In this document: positions 1-10,760 of the stretch, piece by piece | How positions within the stretch are numbered: position 1 is the stretch's first letter | Layout: the number at the start of each line of letters is the position of its first letter | Assembly: GCA_023846275.1 (NCBI GenBank) | Contig: CM043871.1 | Coordinates: 29,232,569 to 29,296,568 of the forward strand | Length of the DNA stretch: 64,000 bases | Direction: 5' to 3' | Origin: Vanilla planifolia | Taxonomy: Eukaryota; Streptophyta; Magnoliopsida; Asparagales; Orchidaceae | The notes under the pieces: model-generated | What the model saw: the letters and a program-made list of their open reading frames with translations, nothing else | What the model was told of the DNA's origin: nothing | Databases searched by the model: none | Program-made: the position numbers and the translations under genes

Positions 1-871
1 AGCCCGGTGTAGGGGAAGAAGATCCCTAATCATGTTAAGCGCCATAAGCAAAGCCTGGGTCTCCATCATGTCAACAACCTGGGACAGCAACCGTTTACCA
101 GCCACCAGGAGAGGTCTACCCAAACAATCCCGCACAACCATCCCCAACCCGGCCACCGAATCACCAACCGCCGCATCGCAATTCACTCTGATCTAACCTG
201 TAGGTGGGGGAATCCAACTATGCGTGACAAGCAAGTCCGTGGACTTGCCAAGGTTCCCACAGGACAGGGAGGAGAGAGAGATGTCGGTTAAGAGACGAGT
301 GAACCTCAAGTAAGATGGTCCGAATAGTAGAACCCGGGAGAGGCATCGGGATGTTGTGTCTAGCTGCATTCCTCCTCGACCAAATATAGTACAGTGTAGT
401 CGCGATAGTGGCCGCAGCCAATTGCCCGGCACCCTGGCGAGCAGCAGGAGATCCGACGAACCGGAGGATCCGGTCAATGAACAGTAAATCGGTTCCCGTA
501 GACTGGTCAAACTTGGAGTACTGGTCCAAGCAAGTCAACGCTGCCCGAACAGTGCGGTCAACCCAAATTTCTTGGGCTTTCGAGCAGCGCCAGAAGATGT
601 GCTGCAAGGACTCGTCTTCCTCGCAGCCCTGTTGGCAGGTGGGAGAATTGCAAAGCTTGCGGCTGGTCAACCACACCGCCGACGGAAGGTGATCTCCAGC
701 GACCCTCCACATGAAGACGCGGACCCTGGGAGTAACCCTAAGCTTCCAGATGCCACGAAATTCCTCCAAGGGCCTGCAACCATTTCCTCCCTTTCGAGCA
801 TTGCAGACGATGCTCGAGTAAATCTTGCCGCTGGCCGCCCGGGGCTTCTCCGTGATGGAGAGAAGCAATAC
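1..871 (-). pseudogene. LINE ORF2 3' part: zf-RVT and RNase H-like domains, broken
   Basis: From 868 downwards the minus strand encodes a zf-RVT-type segment (motif WKLRVTPRVRVFMWRVAG, then a Cys-rich CEEDESLQHIFWRCSKA stretch), the domain that follows reverse transcriptase in plant LINEs. The frame then shifts between about 340 and 300. The RNase H-like part follows in the second frame (IRVNCDAAVGDSVAGLGMVV, about 190-120), with the typical Asp after NC and continuing to the window edge. Directly before it a Trp codon appears changed to a TAG stop. This segment is the continuation of the ORF2 piece at 3804-6881; the LTR at 872-3798 lies between the two. The end of the element, including any poly-A tail, is off the left edge. 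Confidence 0.85.
867..871. repeat. Target site duplication of the solo LTR, left copy
   Basis: AATAC sits directly before the TGTT end of the solo LTR. The same five bases follow its other end at 3799-3803. One copy belongs to the interrupted LINE. Confidence 0.92.
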
Positions 872-3798
872 TGTTACACCCCATTTTTCCTAGGCTGATT
901 TTTTTAGCATACATTTTTTTTACATATAGACAGCTCAGATCGTCCCATACCAACCTGAGTAGCCTACGAAAAACATAGGATATAACACATCATTACACAC
1001 CTACTTTCCTTAACAATGTGGATCCCATCTCCCGGGTACACCGTCGAATCAGGTTCATGACTCCTGAATTAACAGATGGACTCGCGCAATGTTACTCCTA
1101 CTAGACCCCATACTCCTAACCCATACCGGTAGGAGAACCGATCTAATAGAAGTCTGAATCCCCACGGTTAAGTTCCATAGTCATGTAATGACCTCACCAT
1201 CAAAAATAAGATACATAACATCCACAGATAAAATATGGCACTCCACACACTATACCACCAAGACAATAAAGTAAAACAGTGAATGGAAACTACATCACAA
1301 GAATAAGATCCAAGTCCAACAAATACAATATCATCCAACTAGATACATAAGTCAGAATCACCATCACATATTACATGACATAAGAATAACAGTCTCCCTG
1401 AATACATCCAATAGTATCAATCACACTAACCAAAATGTCTCAGAAAATCACAGATCAGATATCCTCCACTAGCCTGCTGACCACGATCCCACCTAATCTG
1501 GGTGGCGTCAAGGCTGTCGAGCCGCTGGAAAAATATAGATAATAAAGGAGTGAGCTACGCCCAGTAGGAAAGACAGCTAGTAAAAACTCACATGCAAGAG
1601 AAAGATAATAGCAAGAGTATAGGAATACAGCATAACAATGTATGGTGGAAAGGCACTCTCAGTCCCAGACTCTGACCAACCACAGTCACCCCCAGTCACA
1701 CCAGAGTAGCTCTCCTCTGTGCTCCCAGGCAGCATGCCAGCGGGACACGCCCATCTCTGCGCACGCATGGCGCCTAGGCAAAGCATGCCAGCGGGACACG
1801 CCCATCTCTGCGCACGCATCACAATGCCTAGCACCCGACACTGCAGCGTCTCTCGTCAATCAATCTTCTGGAGACTATAGACAAAACCAGTCACATAGAT
1901 CTCTAGCCAACGTGAGACACCCCTGCCACCCTCAGGCACGCAGGCCTACACACTTGGCTAGCCACGGCGAGTCACCCCTGCCACTGCCACTCTCAGGCGT
2001 ACAGGCCTACACTCATGGACCAGAAGAGATCGACTCAGCCACCGTCCCAAGAAGTCCTCTCCCAACAATTTCCATAGAAGCCACGCCCCTACAGTCATTG
2101 CCAAGCTCTACTCCAAGATTCGGCAACATGTGTCCAGATACAACAAGGTGCATACCAGTCCACATCTATACTGTGGAAGCTAAGTCTGTACCACACAGTT
2201 ACCTACCACAACTACCCTAAAACATCATATATGGCCTATAGTATTCCGGTCCAATATGCCAATCCATGAAATATGCCAACACTGAGTAAACTGACTCAAT
2301 CCATGTCATTGCCATCCAAGCAACACAAACTGTACCAAAATTCTGACTATTCTGGTAGCACCCAAGTGTCACACTTCCTTCCAACTAATCTAGTTGCACT
2401 GAATTTATGGGTAATTTCCAACAGTCAATTTCAACTTGGCTACGTGATTTCTAAAAATCACCTTTTTTTCACTTCAGGAAATTTTTAAATTCAAAAAATT
2501 CAATTTCCGCCATTTATCCATTTTCCGAAATTCGGAATAAATTTCCGAATAAAATTTAAATTTCCACATATATCCTTTTTTCGAAAATTAATAAAATTTA
2601 AATTTCCACATATATCCTTTTTCCGAAAATTCGGATTAATTTCCGAATTAAATTTCCTCCGCGCCGTTCGTCCGCGCCGAATCCTGCTGAACCGGTTTTC
2701 GCTGCCGGTTCGGAACCCTCGCGCTGAACCGCGACACCGCCGAACCAAATTTCTTAATAATCCGTTAATCGGTCGATGTTTAATTAATTAATTACTAATA
2801 AATATTATATAAATACCGTTAATTACTTAAATAAATTCGTAATTAATCTAAACCCTTCTCCTTCCTCGGTCCGACGCCCGCGAACCCTAATCGACGCAAT
2901 CGCCGATCAATCCAATCCTTCCGTCGATTTCCTGCGAACGCGAACAAGGAGAAACAAAATTCGATGTTCGTACTATCCTAATGTTTCAATCATTAACTAA
3001 ATTGTTCATCCCTGCGAAATTGGCAATTTTCTAGAAAATCCAAAATTGTAAAAGACGCAAATTCGCATTCAACTAAGTCCGATTTTTCATCCACATGCTT
3101 GTGTTCATTAAGCAAAATATTCCATGCTTTTAATTTCTACTAATTAACTAATTTAAAACTGAATTTCCTACCTTTACTCGTTGCCGGCGACGGTGAAGCT
3201 CACACGCGATCAGCCGCAGCTCCTCGCCGAACGAAACCGGTACCAAAATGCTCGCCTCTGTCCCGCGAACCTCCGGTTACCAAAAGCCCCTTGAAAGGCT
3301 GCCGGAATTTACCGCCGTTTGCAGCGAACACCTCGCCTCTAGCCGCCGTTCGAAACCCTAACAGCCGAACAAATCAGGTTAAATACCCGGCTTAAACCGG
3401 TAATAACCTGTTAAGACCCATTAAGTGCCGGTTGACCTTCCAAAAACGCCGCTTAACACCCGATCAACCGGTTAATCTCCACCGCTGATCTCGCCCGTCC
3501 GATCCGCTTATCCGCGGCTTATCCAAACGCACGCGCAAATGCACCTCGGCGAACCGCCCCGCCTTTGCTGAACCGCTCCGCCTTCACTGAACCGCTCCGG
3601 TCCGGTTCACGCGCGTAAAAAAAACCAAATTCCGGTTTTTAAAAAAAATCTCGGTGCTCCGAAAAATCCCCAGAAAATTTCAGAAATTCCAATAGCCTCT
3701 AATTGAGCTCCTGGCTCATCCTACTGTCGATCTGAAATCATCCAAGCCACAATTGAATTATTGAAGATTAAACATATAATATTTTACCGGGTATAACA
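872..3798 (-). mobile_element. Solo LTR, about 2.9 kb, Ty3/Gypsy-like, inserted in the LINE
   Basis: The segment starts TGTTACACCCC and ends GGGTATAACA, so it has TG...CA ends with short inverted termini. It is flanked on both sides by the identical 5 bp AATAC (867-871 and 3799-3803), the signature of LTR-retrotransposon integration. No gag or pol lies inside, so a whole element has been reduced to one LTR. The minus strand is the sense strand: the reverse complement from 3798 downward matches the LTR that begins at 62477 (same start TGTTATACCC, same GATCGACAGTAGGATGAGCC block, same GAACCGG-rich part). A length near 2.9 kb and an AT-rich TATA-like stretch (about 2800-2820) fit long-LTR Ty3/Gypsy elements, but the lineage cannot be set without the internal domain. 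Confidence 0.93.
1731..1819. repeat. Two-copy tandem repeat inside the solo LTR (38-bp identical core, 51-bp period)
   Basis: A 38-bp stretch at 1731-1768 (starting AGCATGCCAGCGGGACACGC) returns without a change at 1782-1819. Just downstream a looser duplication of a GTCACCCCTGCCA...GGCCTACAC block is seen at about 1915-1951 and 1972-2013. Such short direct repeats are common inside long plant LTRs. They explain the long but low-complexity open frame that crosses this area, which I do not regard as a gene. Confidence 0.9.
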
Positions 3799-3803
3799 AA
3801 TAC
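3799..3803. repeat. Target site duplication of the solo LTR, right copy
   Basis: AATAC directly follows the ATAACA end of the solo LTR and is identical to 867-871. LINE coding similarity resumes immediately to its right. Confidence 0.92.
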
Positions 3804-6800
3804 GTCATGTGAGGATCGCACGACTCTCGGAAGATGCGAGATGCGGTCCTGAAGCTCCCCATCTGCCCAAGCGCTAATATGGTCCCAGTTCCAATTCCCG
3901 TCGGGTAGGAGACATTCGACGATGCTTGCTGGCCAGTAGGTGTGCACATTGATGAAAAGTGGGCCAGCAACTCAGTGGAAGGACCCCCAGCCAATTATCT
4001 TCCAAGAATCTCGTCGTCCGCCCATCTCCAATACGCCAAACAAAGAGGGAAATGGCCTCCGGCATAGCCCCAAGCACCATTTTGCAGACCAGGGACGCGT
4101 TGCGGGGGGCCTTCATCCGTGGATCCTCCAAATCATATCTTCTCCGCATCAAATCCACCCAAAGACTAGGCTTCCGATTAAGAATAGTCGGCATCCCTCC
4201 ATGTGGAGAACACGGTGCCAAACGCGGAGGTCCCGGAGGCCCAGGCCACCTGCAGATTTGGGCAGCGTGATGCACTCCCAAGCCGCATAATGAATGGCCC
4301 TTGCACTATTAGTCCCTCCCCACAGAAATCTCCTAATGCGCATCTCCATGGCCTCAATAACCCCCGCCGGCACACCACAATGCCTCAGCACGTGGCAGGG
4401 GATGGCAGTAAGGACCGGCGAAGCCAAAATGGCCCTGCTCGCCAGTGAAAGAGGCTTGACTCTCCAATTAAGCAGCATGGCATCCAACCGCTGAAGCAAG
4501 AAGCTGAGGTCAGTCTTGGACAGGCGCTTGGCAGTAATGGGGATCCCCAAATATGTAAAAGAACTTCCCTCCTCCATGCTAAGCTTCCTGAGAATTAACC
4601 TGGACTTCTTCCTGCAAAGGTTAGTGCTAAAGAAGACCCTGGATTTCGCAAGATTTACCTGCAAACCAGCGGCCTTCCCGAACTCACGGATAATTCTCCT
4701 GATAAGATGGGTAGCGAAGCGGGAGACAGGAGCAAAAAGGATGACATCGTCCGCGAAGAGGAGGTGCGAGATGCAAGGCGCATGCCTCCCCGGCCGAAAA
4801 TCCAAAAGCTGCCGGGATTCATGATTCCTTACCAAGCACGAGAGATATTCAGAAGCCATGACATAAAGATACAGGGAGAGCGGGCAACCCTGCCGCAGAC
4901 CCCTCTGAGCCTCCACGCACGGGAGGTGATTACCATTGAAGAGGACACTGAATCTAGGGCTTCTGATGCAAGCAGCAATCCAGTCCCGCCAGATGGGAGG
5001 GAAACCTATGGCCATCAACATCTCCAGAAGAAAGTCCCAGCAGACACGGTTATAGGCCTGTTCCATATCGAGCTTCACTGCCATAAGTCCAGCCGCACCC
5101 TTGCAAGTCCGCATCCTAGCAACCATCTCCTGCGCGATGTTGATATTATTAGAAATACTACGCCCGGGAATGAAAGCCGCCTGCTCCCGCAAAATGAGGT
5201 CCGGCAAGACGGGCTTCAGTCTCCCAACAAGGACCCGTGCTACCACCTTGTACACAGTGTTGCAGAGACTAATAGGTCTATAATGCTCCGGCTTGCTCGC
5301 GCCCTGCTTCTTTGGAATCAGGATGATAAGGGTGTCCTTCCACTCATTCGGGAGCCTGCAGTCCTCAAAAAAAGCCAGCACAGCATTAATGACATCATGG
5401 CGCGCAATGGTCTAGTAGCCGTGCAAAAATTCAGCCGAGATCCCGTCACATCCCGGCGCCCTATTCCTTTTGATGCCCCTCAAAGCCTCGATGATCTCTT
5501 CCTCGGTGACCCTAGCTCCCAGCCTGGAAGCCACATTAGTGTTAATAACCACCGGGGGGGAGATGACTTGCGGCATAACCCTGGATCTGCCACCATGCCA
5601 CTTGCTCTCAAAGTACTCAGTTAAGACCTGTCCGATACTGTCCAGGGAATCCACCACCCGGTCATCAATGCCCTGGATCATGGAGATGCGGTTCATGCGG
5701 GCCCGAGACGAAGCCACGTTGTGGAAGAAGCGCGTGTTGGTGTCCCCGACCTGTGCCTAGTGGACCTTGGCACGCTGCCACCACCACTGCTCCTCATGGG
5801 CACATCCCCTGTGAAAGGCAGTGATCAAATCTGCAAGACGCCCATGGTCCTCCTCAGTGAGTCCCATCCTCGATTATCTTGCCTGTAGTTCCTCAATGTC
5901 ACGTAAAAGTACTTGGTTACGGTTAATCAAACTCCCTAGTTCTCTGCAGCTCCAACTGCGCAACGCCATAAGTGACCGCTTGAACTTCATCGAAACCATC
6001 TCCCTAGGGTCCCCCGACGCATGTCTGCTTCAAACCTGCTGCACCACACGGTAGGACTGGGGATAGTGGAGCCAAATACTCTCAAATAGGAGCCTACTGG
6101 AATTCGGCCGAATCCTGTCTCCACCCAAATTGATTAGCAACGGACAGTGGTCCGAGCTAAGGCGACCCAGATGATGTACCGAACAGTCGGGAAAAGCATT
6201 CAAGCCGGTAGAATTGAGTAGGGTGCGATCAAGCCGCTCCAGAATGCGTGCACCCCCCTTCTTCCCATTGCACCAGGTAAATTTGTTGCCAGAAAAACCC
6301 ATATCAGCGAGCTGAAGGTCCTGCATAAAATCAGCAAAGCACTGCTGCTCACTACCATAGAAGAAAGGTCGACCACCCCGCTTCTCCTCCTGACCCATAA
6401 TCAAGTTAAAGTCACCAGCCACCAAGAGAGGGGAATTGTCACAGTAAGTTGTGCGGATAGCGTCCCACAATGCGCGGCGTCCCTGAGACACCCTTGGACC
6501 ATAAACAAAGCAGCAGTTGATGGTGCAATCCTGCCGAGGGGTAATCGAACAAGCCACCATAAACGCCGAGGCCGCCGTGAGTGCTAACTTGATCTCTTCC
6601 TTCCACAGCACAATAATTCCAGCCGACATACCCAAAGATGGATGAAACCCAAAACTCCAATCCTTCCCAAGAATCCAGTTAGCATCGCGCCGGGAAAAAG
6701 ATTGCATCTTGATCTCCAGTAGCACAACAACCTTAACATTCCACTCCCGAACCAGACGCTGTAGGTAGGCCCTTGATTTGCTCTTCTTAGCACCTCTAAT

Positions 6801-6881
6801 GTTCCACGTGATGATCCGCATAGTAGACATATAGTTATTTGCTTCCGGCATCCCAACCAAATTAAAGCAGCTTTCCAGCAA
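3804..6881 (-). pseudogene. LINE ORF2 main part: endonuclease and reverse transcriptase, broken
   Basis: The endonuclease (about 6810-6030) begins with MRIITWNIRG and shows the family's VAGDFN and SSDHCPLL motifs. A TGA at 6030-6032 and further stops near 5880 and 5757-5759 break the linker. A weakly conserved stretch with GDTNTRFFHNVASSRAR (about 5750-5700) precedes the reverse transcriptase. The RT has PEHYRPISLCN, GLRQGCPLS and the catalytic box LLFADDVILFA (about 4790-4735); it contains one more TAG at 5412-5414 and then stays open down to about 4150. After a frameshift near 4200 the similarity goes on (RIGDGRTTRFLEDNWLG, about 4020-3965) up to the solo LTR at 3798. The protein would act in target-primed reverse transcription. 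It cannot be made as one chain here. Confidence 0.9.
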
Positions 6882-6932
6882 ACAGCTGCTGGTCTCCTTG
6901 CCCCACGAAGCATGGTCAGCAAGAGGTCCCGA

Positions 6933-8440
6933 TTAAAGGTCACCCCCATCTGGGATGGATGCTCCATCAGCCCCTGATCCCCTCTGCTGAAATGGCGCAT
7001 TCACCTGGACGACATTGGCAAGATTCCCGGCCTGCGAAGGCTTAGCCGACGTAGGATTCTGCACCTCGTCCTTGACCTTCCCAAGAACTCTGCTTCTCCC
7101 CCGGAACCTGGGCGGATCCCTGCTCCCTCGAGATGTGCTGGCCCCATCATATCCCCTGGCTGTGCGGCTATGAACGACATTAGGAGGCCTCTTGATCAAA
7201 CCCCCAGGGCTCTTGAGATTGTTCTTCCTCCGCTGCACAATCATCCAAGGGCCCAGGCCGTGCCCCTCGCCGTGTATATCCCGTCTCTCTGACCTGCGTT
7301 CATCCACAGGTCCCTCAGACCCATTGCGGCCGAGAGCCTCAGTAACCCCCGGGCGTTCCTCCCGCACCTCTTCTGTGGTCGTGGTGTCGTTGATGTCAGC
7401 TCCACCAGCTTTGATTGACTTGTAGGAATTCTCCAAATGCCCAACATGACCGCAAGCAAAGCAAATGCGTGGCAGCCCTTCATATTCAAAGGGTTGAAAC
7501 ACCCTCCCGTAGTCCCCGGAAATCCAGATGCCCAGCTTAAGAGGTTTCGCAAGGTCCACCAGAACACACACTCGCGCAAAGGACGAGCGCTCTAATCCCG
7601 CCGTCTAGCCATCAAGAAGGAACGGATCGCTAATAGCTTTGGCAATTCGAAGAATATTGTCTACATTCCAGTAGATAAGGGGCAGACCAGGAAGCCTAAC
7701 CCAGACAGGGGCGCGCATGACAGATGTGGAGTTAGGGTTGAAATCCGGTGACCACAGATCAAGACCCATGGCTTGGCCGGCGATCTGCCAGGGTTCGCCC
7801 AACCAGATGTCATTCCTCTCACTCATCGAAGCAAAATGAAGGCAAAAGTAGTTGGTCGTGAGGTCAAAAATCTTGAAGCTGTTAATATGGCCCCATCGTT
7901 TGAGTAAAACCCTCTCAATGACATGAAAAGGAAGGGTATTTCCATAGAGACGGCCCACTAGGTCAAACTTGTGGAAATCCAGGTGCCTCAAGCAAGCTTC
8001 TGGTGACATAATCATGTCGCCTCTCTCCACATACTCGGGAATATCCGTCGCGCGCAATTTGACATCAACATCCGCCGACCGCACGTGCGAAATCACCGTG
8101 TCACTGTGTCTGGGAGCGCCGTTGGCAGTTAGGGCCTCCCGGAAGCTCACCCTATTCGCAACGGCAGGACAGGTCACCTCAGGGATATAAGGATCCTCAG
8201 CTCCAATCCTGACTCCATGGGCTTCCTCCCCAATATGCTTCGGCTGCTCCTGCACAGTCTTACACGACGAGTCTCCCTCCTGGTCATCCCCAACAGCCAT
8301 TTCGGACGCACGGGGGGGGGGGGGGGGGAGCTCAGGGCCGACAGGCCACCAACAGAAGAAGAAGAACCCTCGCGAGAGGGAGAGTCGCTCTGGGCAGATC
8401 GGGCTGTTCTTCTGCTTCTCCGGGTAGTTCCTCCCGCCAT
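6933..8440 (-). pseudogene. LINE ORF1: DUF4283-like protein with CCHC knuckle, broken
   Basis: On the minus strand a frame opens at 8440 (MAGGTTRRSRR...). After the run of 17 G at 8312-8328 the similarity continues in another frame from MAVGDDQEGD (8300). The DUF4283-like region (about 8060-7610) shows VGRLYGNTLPFHVIERVLLK and the typical PVWVRLPGLPLIYWN. A TAG at 7605-7607 interrupts it in frame. After this comes a zinc knuckle of the CCHC_4 type (CFACGHVGHLENSY), whose last Cys is changed to Tyr. A basic, proline-rich tail follows to 6933. In plant LINEs this protein binds the element RNA. The break at the G run looks like homopolymer slippage. Confidence 0.85.
8312..8328. repeat. Homopolymer of 17 G inside LINE ORF1
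   Basis: A run of 17 G on the plus strand reads as a proline run in ORF1 on the minus strand. The ORF1 reading frame differs on its two sides. Confidence 0.95.
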
Positions 8441-9149
8441 TAGGGTTGCAGGAGACGCAGCCCGAGCTCAGGGACAAAGTGGTAAAGTAACCCGCGGCTA
8501 AAGGTGCAACAAATCTGGTTCGAGCACTCCCGCAAACCGGCCAAATTAAATTCGAACACGAGTTCGAACCCGGGCCCCACGCGTCGACTCGGGACCACGC
8601 GGTCAACGCCCAATTTGACCACCAAGATTCACCGCCGCTACGAGTAGCCGTGCTTCACCGCCCGTCGACCTTTCTGCTGAGTTCCCGATGGGAGACCACT
8701 CCCCCGACACCAGCCGCAGCGTCCGTTGTTGATGCTCCGGCTCTCCCGCCGACCTTTTCAAAAGAGTACCTGGCATTACACGAGAATCCTTCTACATTGT
8801 ATATACTCTCCTTGTAATGATAATGCATTTTAATCATTAAGTGCATGCATGATTAACTCTATTACATCATGACAACTTATTGGGATATTGTTGTAGTGAG
8901 ATCTTAAATTTAAAATTGGGATTGATTTAATCTAGTAATTTTTGGAATAGATGCAAGCTCATTATAGGAATTTGAATATGATAGAAATAGCAATTTTGTG
9001 CAGCCAATGCATTGTGTTACTTTTTAAGGATAAAAAACATTAAACTTCGGTAAAATAAACCCAAAAAACTACTCTAGTATTATAGCTAATCCTCTCTTTT
9101 TTGGCATCATAGTGCTTGCTTTCTCCTTTTAGGGACTATTGAAACCACT

Positions 9150-9425
9150 AAAATTTGGATTTGCATCTAGCCTCCTCCCCCTTGGATGGATCAAAGCTAA
9201 TTATGATAGTGGCATCTCTAGTAATGATTTGGTGGGGAGTAATCATTCGAGATTGTTACGAAAGATCACTTTTGATTACTACTTGGTGTATCTCCTCATC
9301 TACACCGTTGTCTATGAAAATATATGCTATCGCTAGGGTGATTAATTTGATTGCATCAAGGTTCCTGCATGCTATCGAAAATTGGATTAAGTATGATTCT
9401 CATTTAGCAATGGTGTTACTCTTTT
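9150..9425 (+). pseudogene. RNase H-like (RVT_3) fragment of a decayed LINE or related gene
   Basis: The plus strand reads PLGWIKANYDSGISSNDLVG in one frame and then, after a frameshift, GVIIRDCYERSLLI in the next. This is the pattern of the plant RVT_3 RNase H-like domain (GWxKxNxDG... followed by GxVIRD). The first catalytic Asp position is kept (NYD). The fragment is short and frameshifted, and it lies in the opposite orientation to the neighbouring LINE, so it is an independent relic. It could equally come from a domesticated RNase H-like gene. Confidence 0.5.
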
Positions 9426-10282
9426 AAACTATTGTGGTTCTTGTCAACAACTCTCATTTTGTTCTGAAGGTAGAAATGCTATGATTATCTGTTAGTTATA
9501 GAATCACTCTCAACTTTAGGAAAAATATGCAACTATTTATTAGATAACTAATCATATTTTGTATAATAACTTTATGTGAGATTAGGGTATGCCACTTCCT
9601 CAAAAGTTCTCTCTTTTATTAGATTATCACTTATATGAAACCCCTTAAGGAGTTTTAATATAAGCTTCAATAATATATTTGAAAGAATTAGTACAAATCG
9701 ATTAATTAAAGTTATCCTTTAAACTATATTAAACAATATTAATTTTGTTGAGCCCTTGTTTTGACTATAATGAACAATCATAAATGAACTCTACATTTTC
9801 CTTACAAAGTGTTTTTCTCACCATACTAGTAATATCAAATCTATCATATCATAAACTCTCTAAAAATGATCACTTTTAGTTTTATCATACCACTTGATCT
9901 TAGCTAAACAATACTTTGCATTTCTAAGGATTGATTTAAATTAAAACAAGTCATAGAAATATTAAAGAATACATGGTTTGACTTAAGCAAGTTAGATATG
10001 ATTAAAACTTATTCACTAATTTGAGAGAAAGTATTAAAAACTTAAAATTCAAAATTTCAAATTTTATGAAATATCTAGAGCATGGATTTGTTGTTGAGTA
10101 TTGACCATGTGACACCTACAAACAAAGATTGAATGATTATTAGTTCATCCGTATTTGCTCTAACCTATTAAGAAAAAAAATTATGGAAATGGAATTTTAA
10201 AACATAGACGAAAGATTTTTTTGAAAGACAATTGAGTAAAACATTTTGCAAACTTTAGCAACCAGTGTTATAAATAAATAAA

Positions 10283-10283
<1 letters not shown>

Positions 10284-10314
<31 letters not shown>
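10284..10314. repeat. (ATT)n microsatellite
   Basis: About ten uninterrupted ATT triplets follow a short AAAT run. Confidence 0.95.
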
Positions 10315-10315
<1 letters not shown>

Positions 10316-10349
10316 AAAATAATTCTTGATAAAATAATAACAACACGCC

Positions 10350-10760
10350 TGTTGAAGCATGTGAAAACGGGTTAAACCGCAGCTGGCAATCGCACAGAGA
10401 GGAGAAACCGTCGGGAAAAAGAGTCGTTTGCAGCGAGGTTTAAAAATCGAGAATGGATGCTACATGGTGCTTTTTGCCCATGGCAGAGATGAAGGAGAGA
10501 TAAAAGGAGAGGAGAGTTCCCTCGTAGGAGAAGAAGAAAGGAGGAAGATAAAGAAAGAAAGAGGAGGAGAGAACCATTATGAGGAGAGATAGAGGGCCTA
10601 CGTTAGGATAAACAGAGAAAGAAGAGGAAAGGAAGGAGCGTCGTTGTCCATGGACAGTGGAGTGGAGGTGCTGCTGCCAGGGAAGAAGTAGAGAGGAAGA
10701 GAGAAGTCGCGCTACCACTGGTGGAGAGAAAGGTAAGGATCAAGCTCATAAAGGCTTCAC
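10350..10760 (+). repeat. Relic of a long Gypsy-type LTR (central part)
   Basis: A GC- and purine-rich island in AT-rich DNA contains GGTTAAACCGCAGCTGGCAA, then GTGCTTTTTGCCCATGG, and ends in GAGAGAAAGGTAAGGATCAAG. The same order of blocks (AACCGGCTGATCGG, GGGCTTTTTGTGCC, GAGGTAGGAAATTCAG) occurs in the LTR at 62477-64000. I infer an old LTR of that broad family; its ends cannot be placed. An open frame on the minus strand here is low-complexity and probably not a gene. Confidence 0.4.

Larger units (their letters stand above)
1..8770 (-). mobile_element. L1-type plant LINE (non-LTR retrotransposon), interrupted by a solo LTR, 3' end beyond left edge
   Basis: Read on the minus strand, the order of domains is that of plant L1-clade LINEs: an ORF1 with a DUF4283-like part and a CCHC knuckle (about 8440-6933), then ORF2 with an apurinic-type endonuclease, reverse transcriptase, zf-RVT and an RNase H-like domain (6881 down to the left edge). 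The element is split by an LTR at 872-3798. The 5' boundary is placed near 8770 because the GC-rich leader gives way there to AT-rich DNA; no target duplication could be read because the 3' end lies outside the window. Several nonsense codons and frameshifts make it inactive, but the protein similarity is still easy to read, so it is much younger than the other LINE relic at about 32.6-35.5 kb. Confidence 0.9.
8771..10340. other. AT-rich intergenic DNA; only one retroelement relic recognised
   Basis: Apart from the RNase H-like remnant at about 9150-9425 and an ATT microsatellite at 10284-10314 I see no coding similarity, RNA gene or clear terminal repeat here. Confidence 0.6.

Noticed and set aside
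1642-2220. 192-aa open frame on the plus strand
   Set aside because: It lies inside the solo LTR on its antisense strand, crosses tandem repeats and has biased Ser/Pro/His/Gln composition without family similarity.
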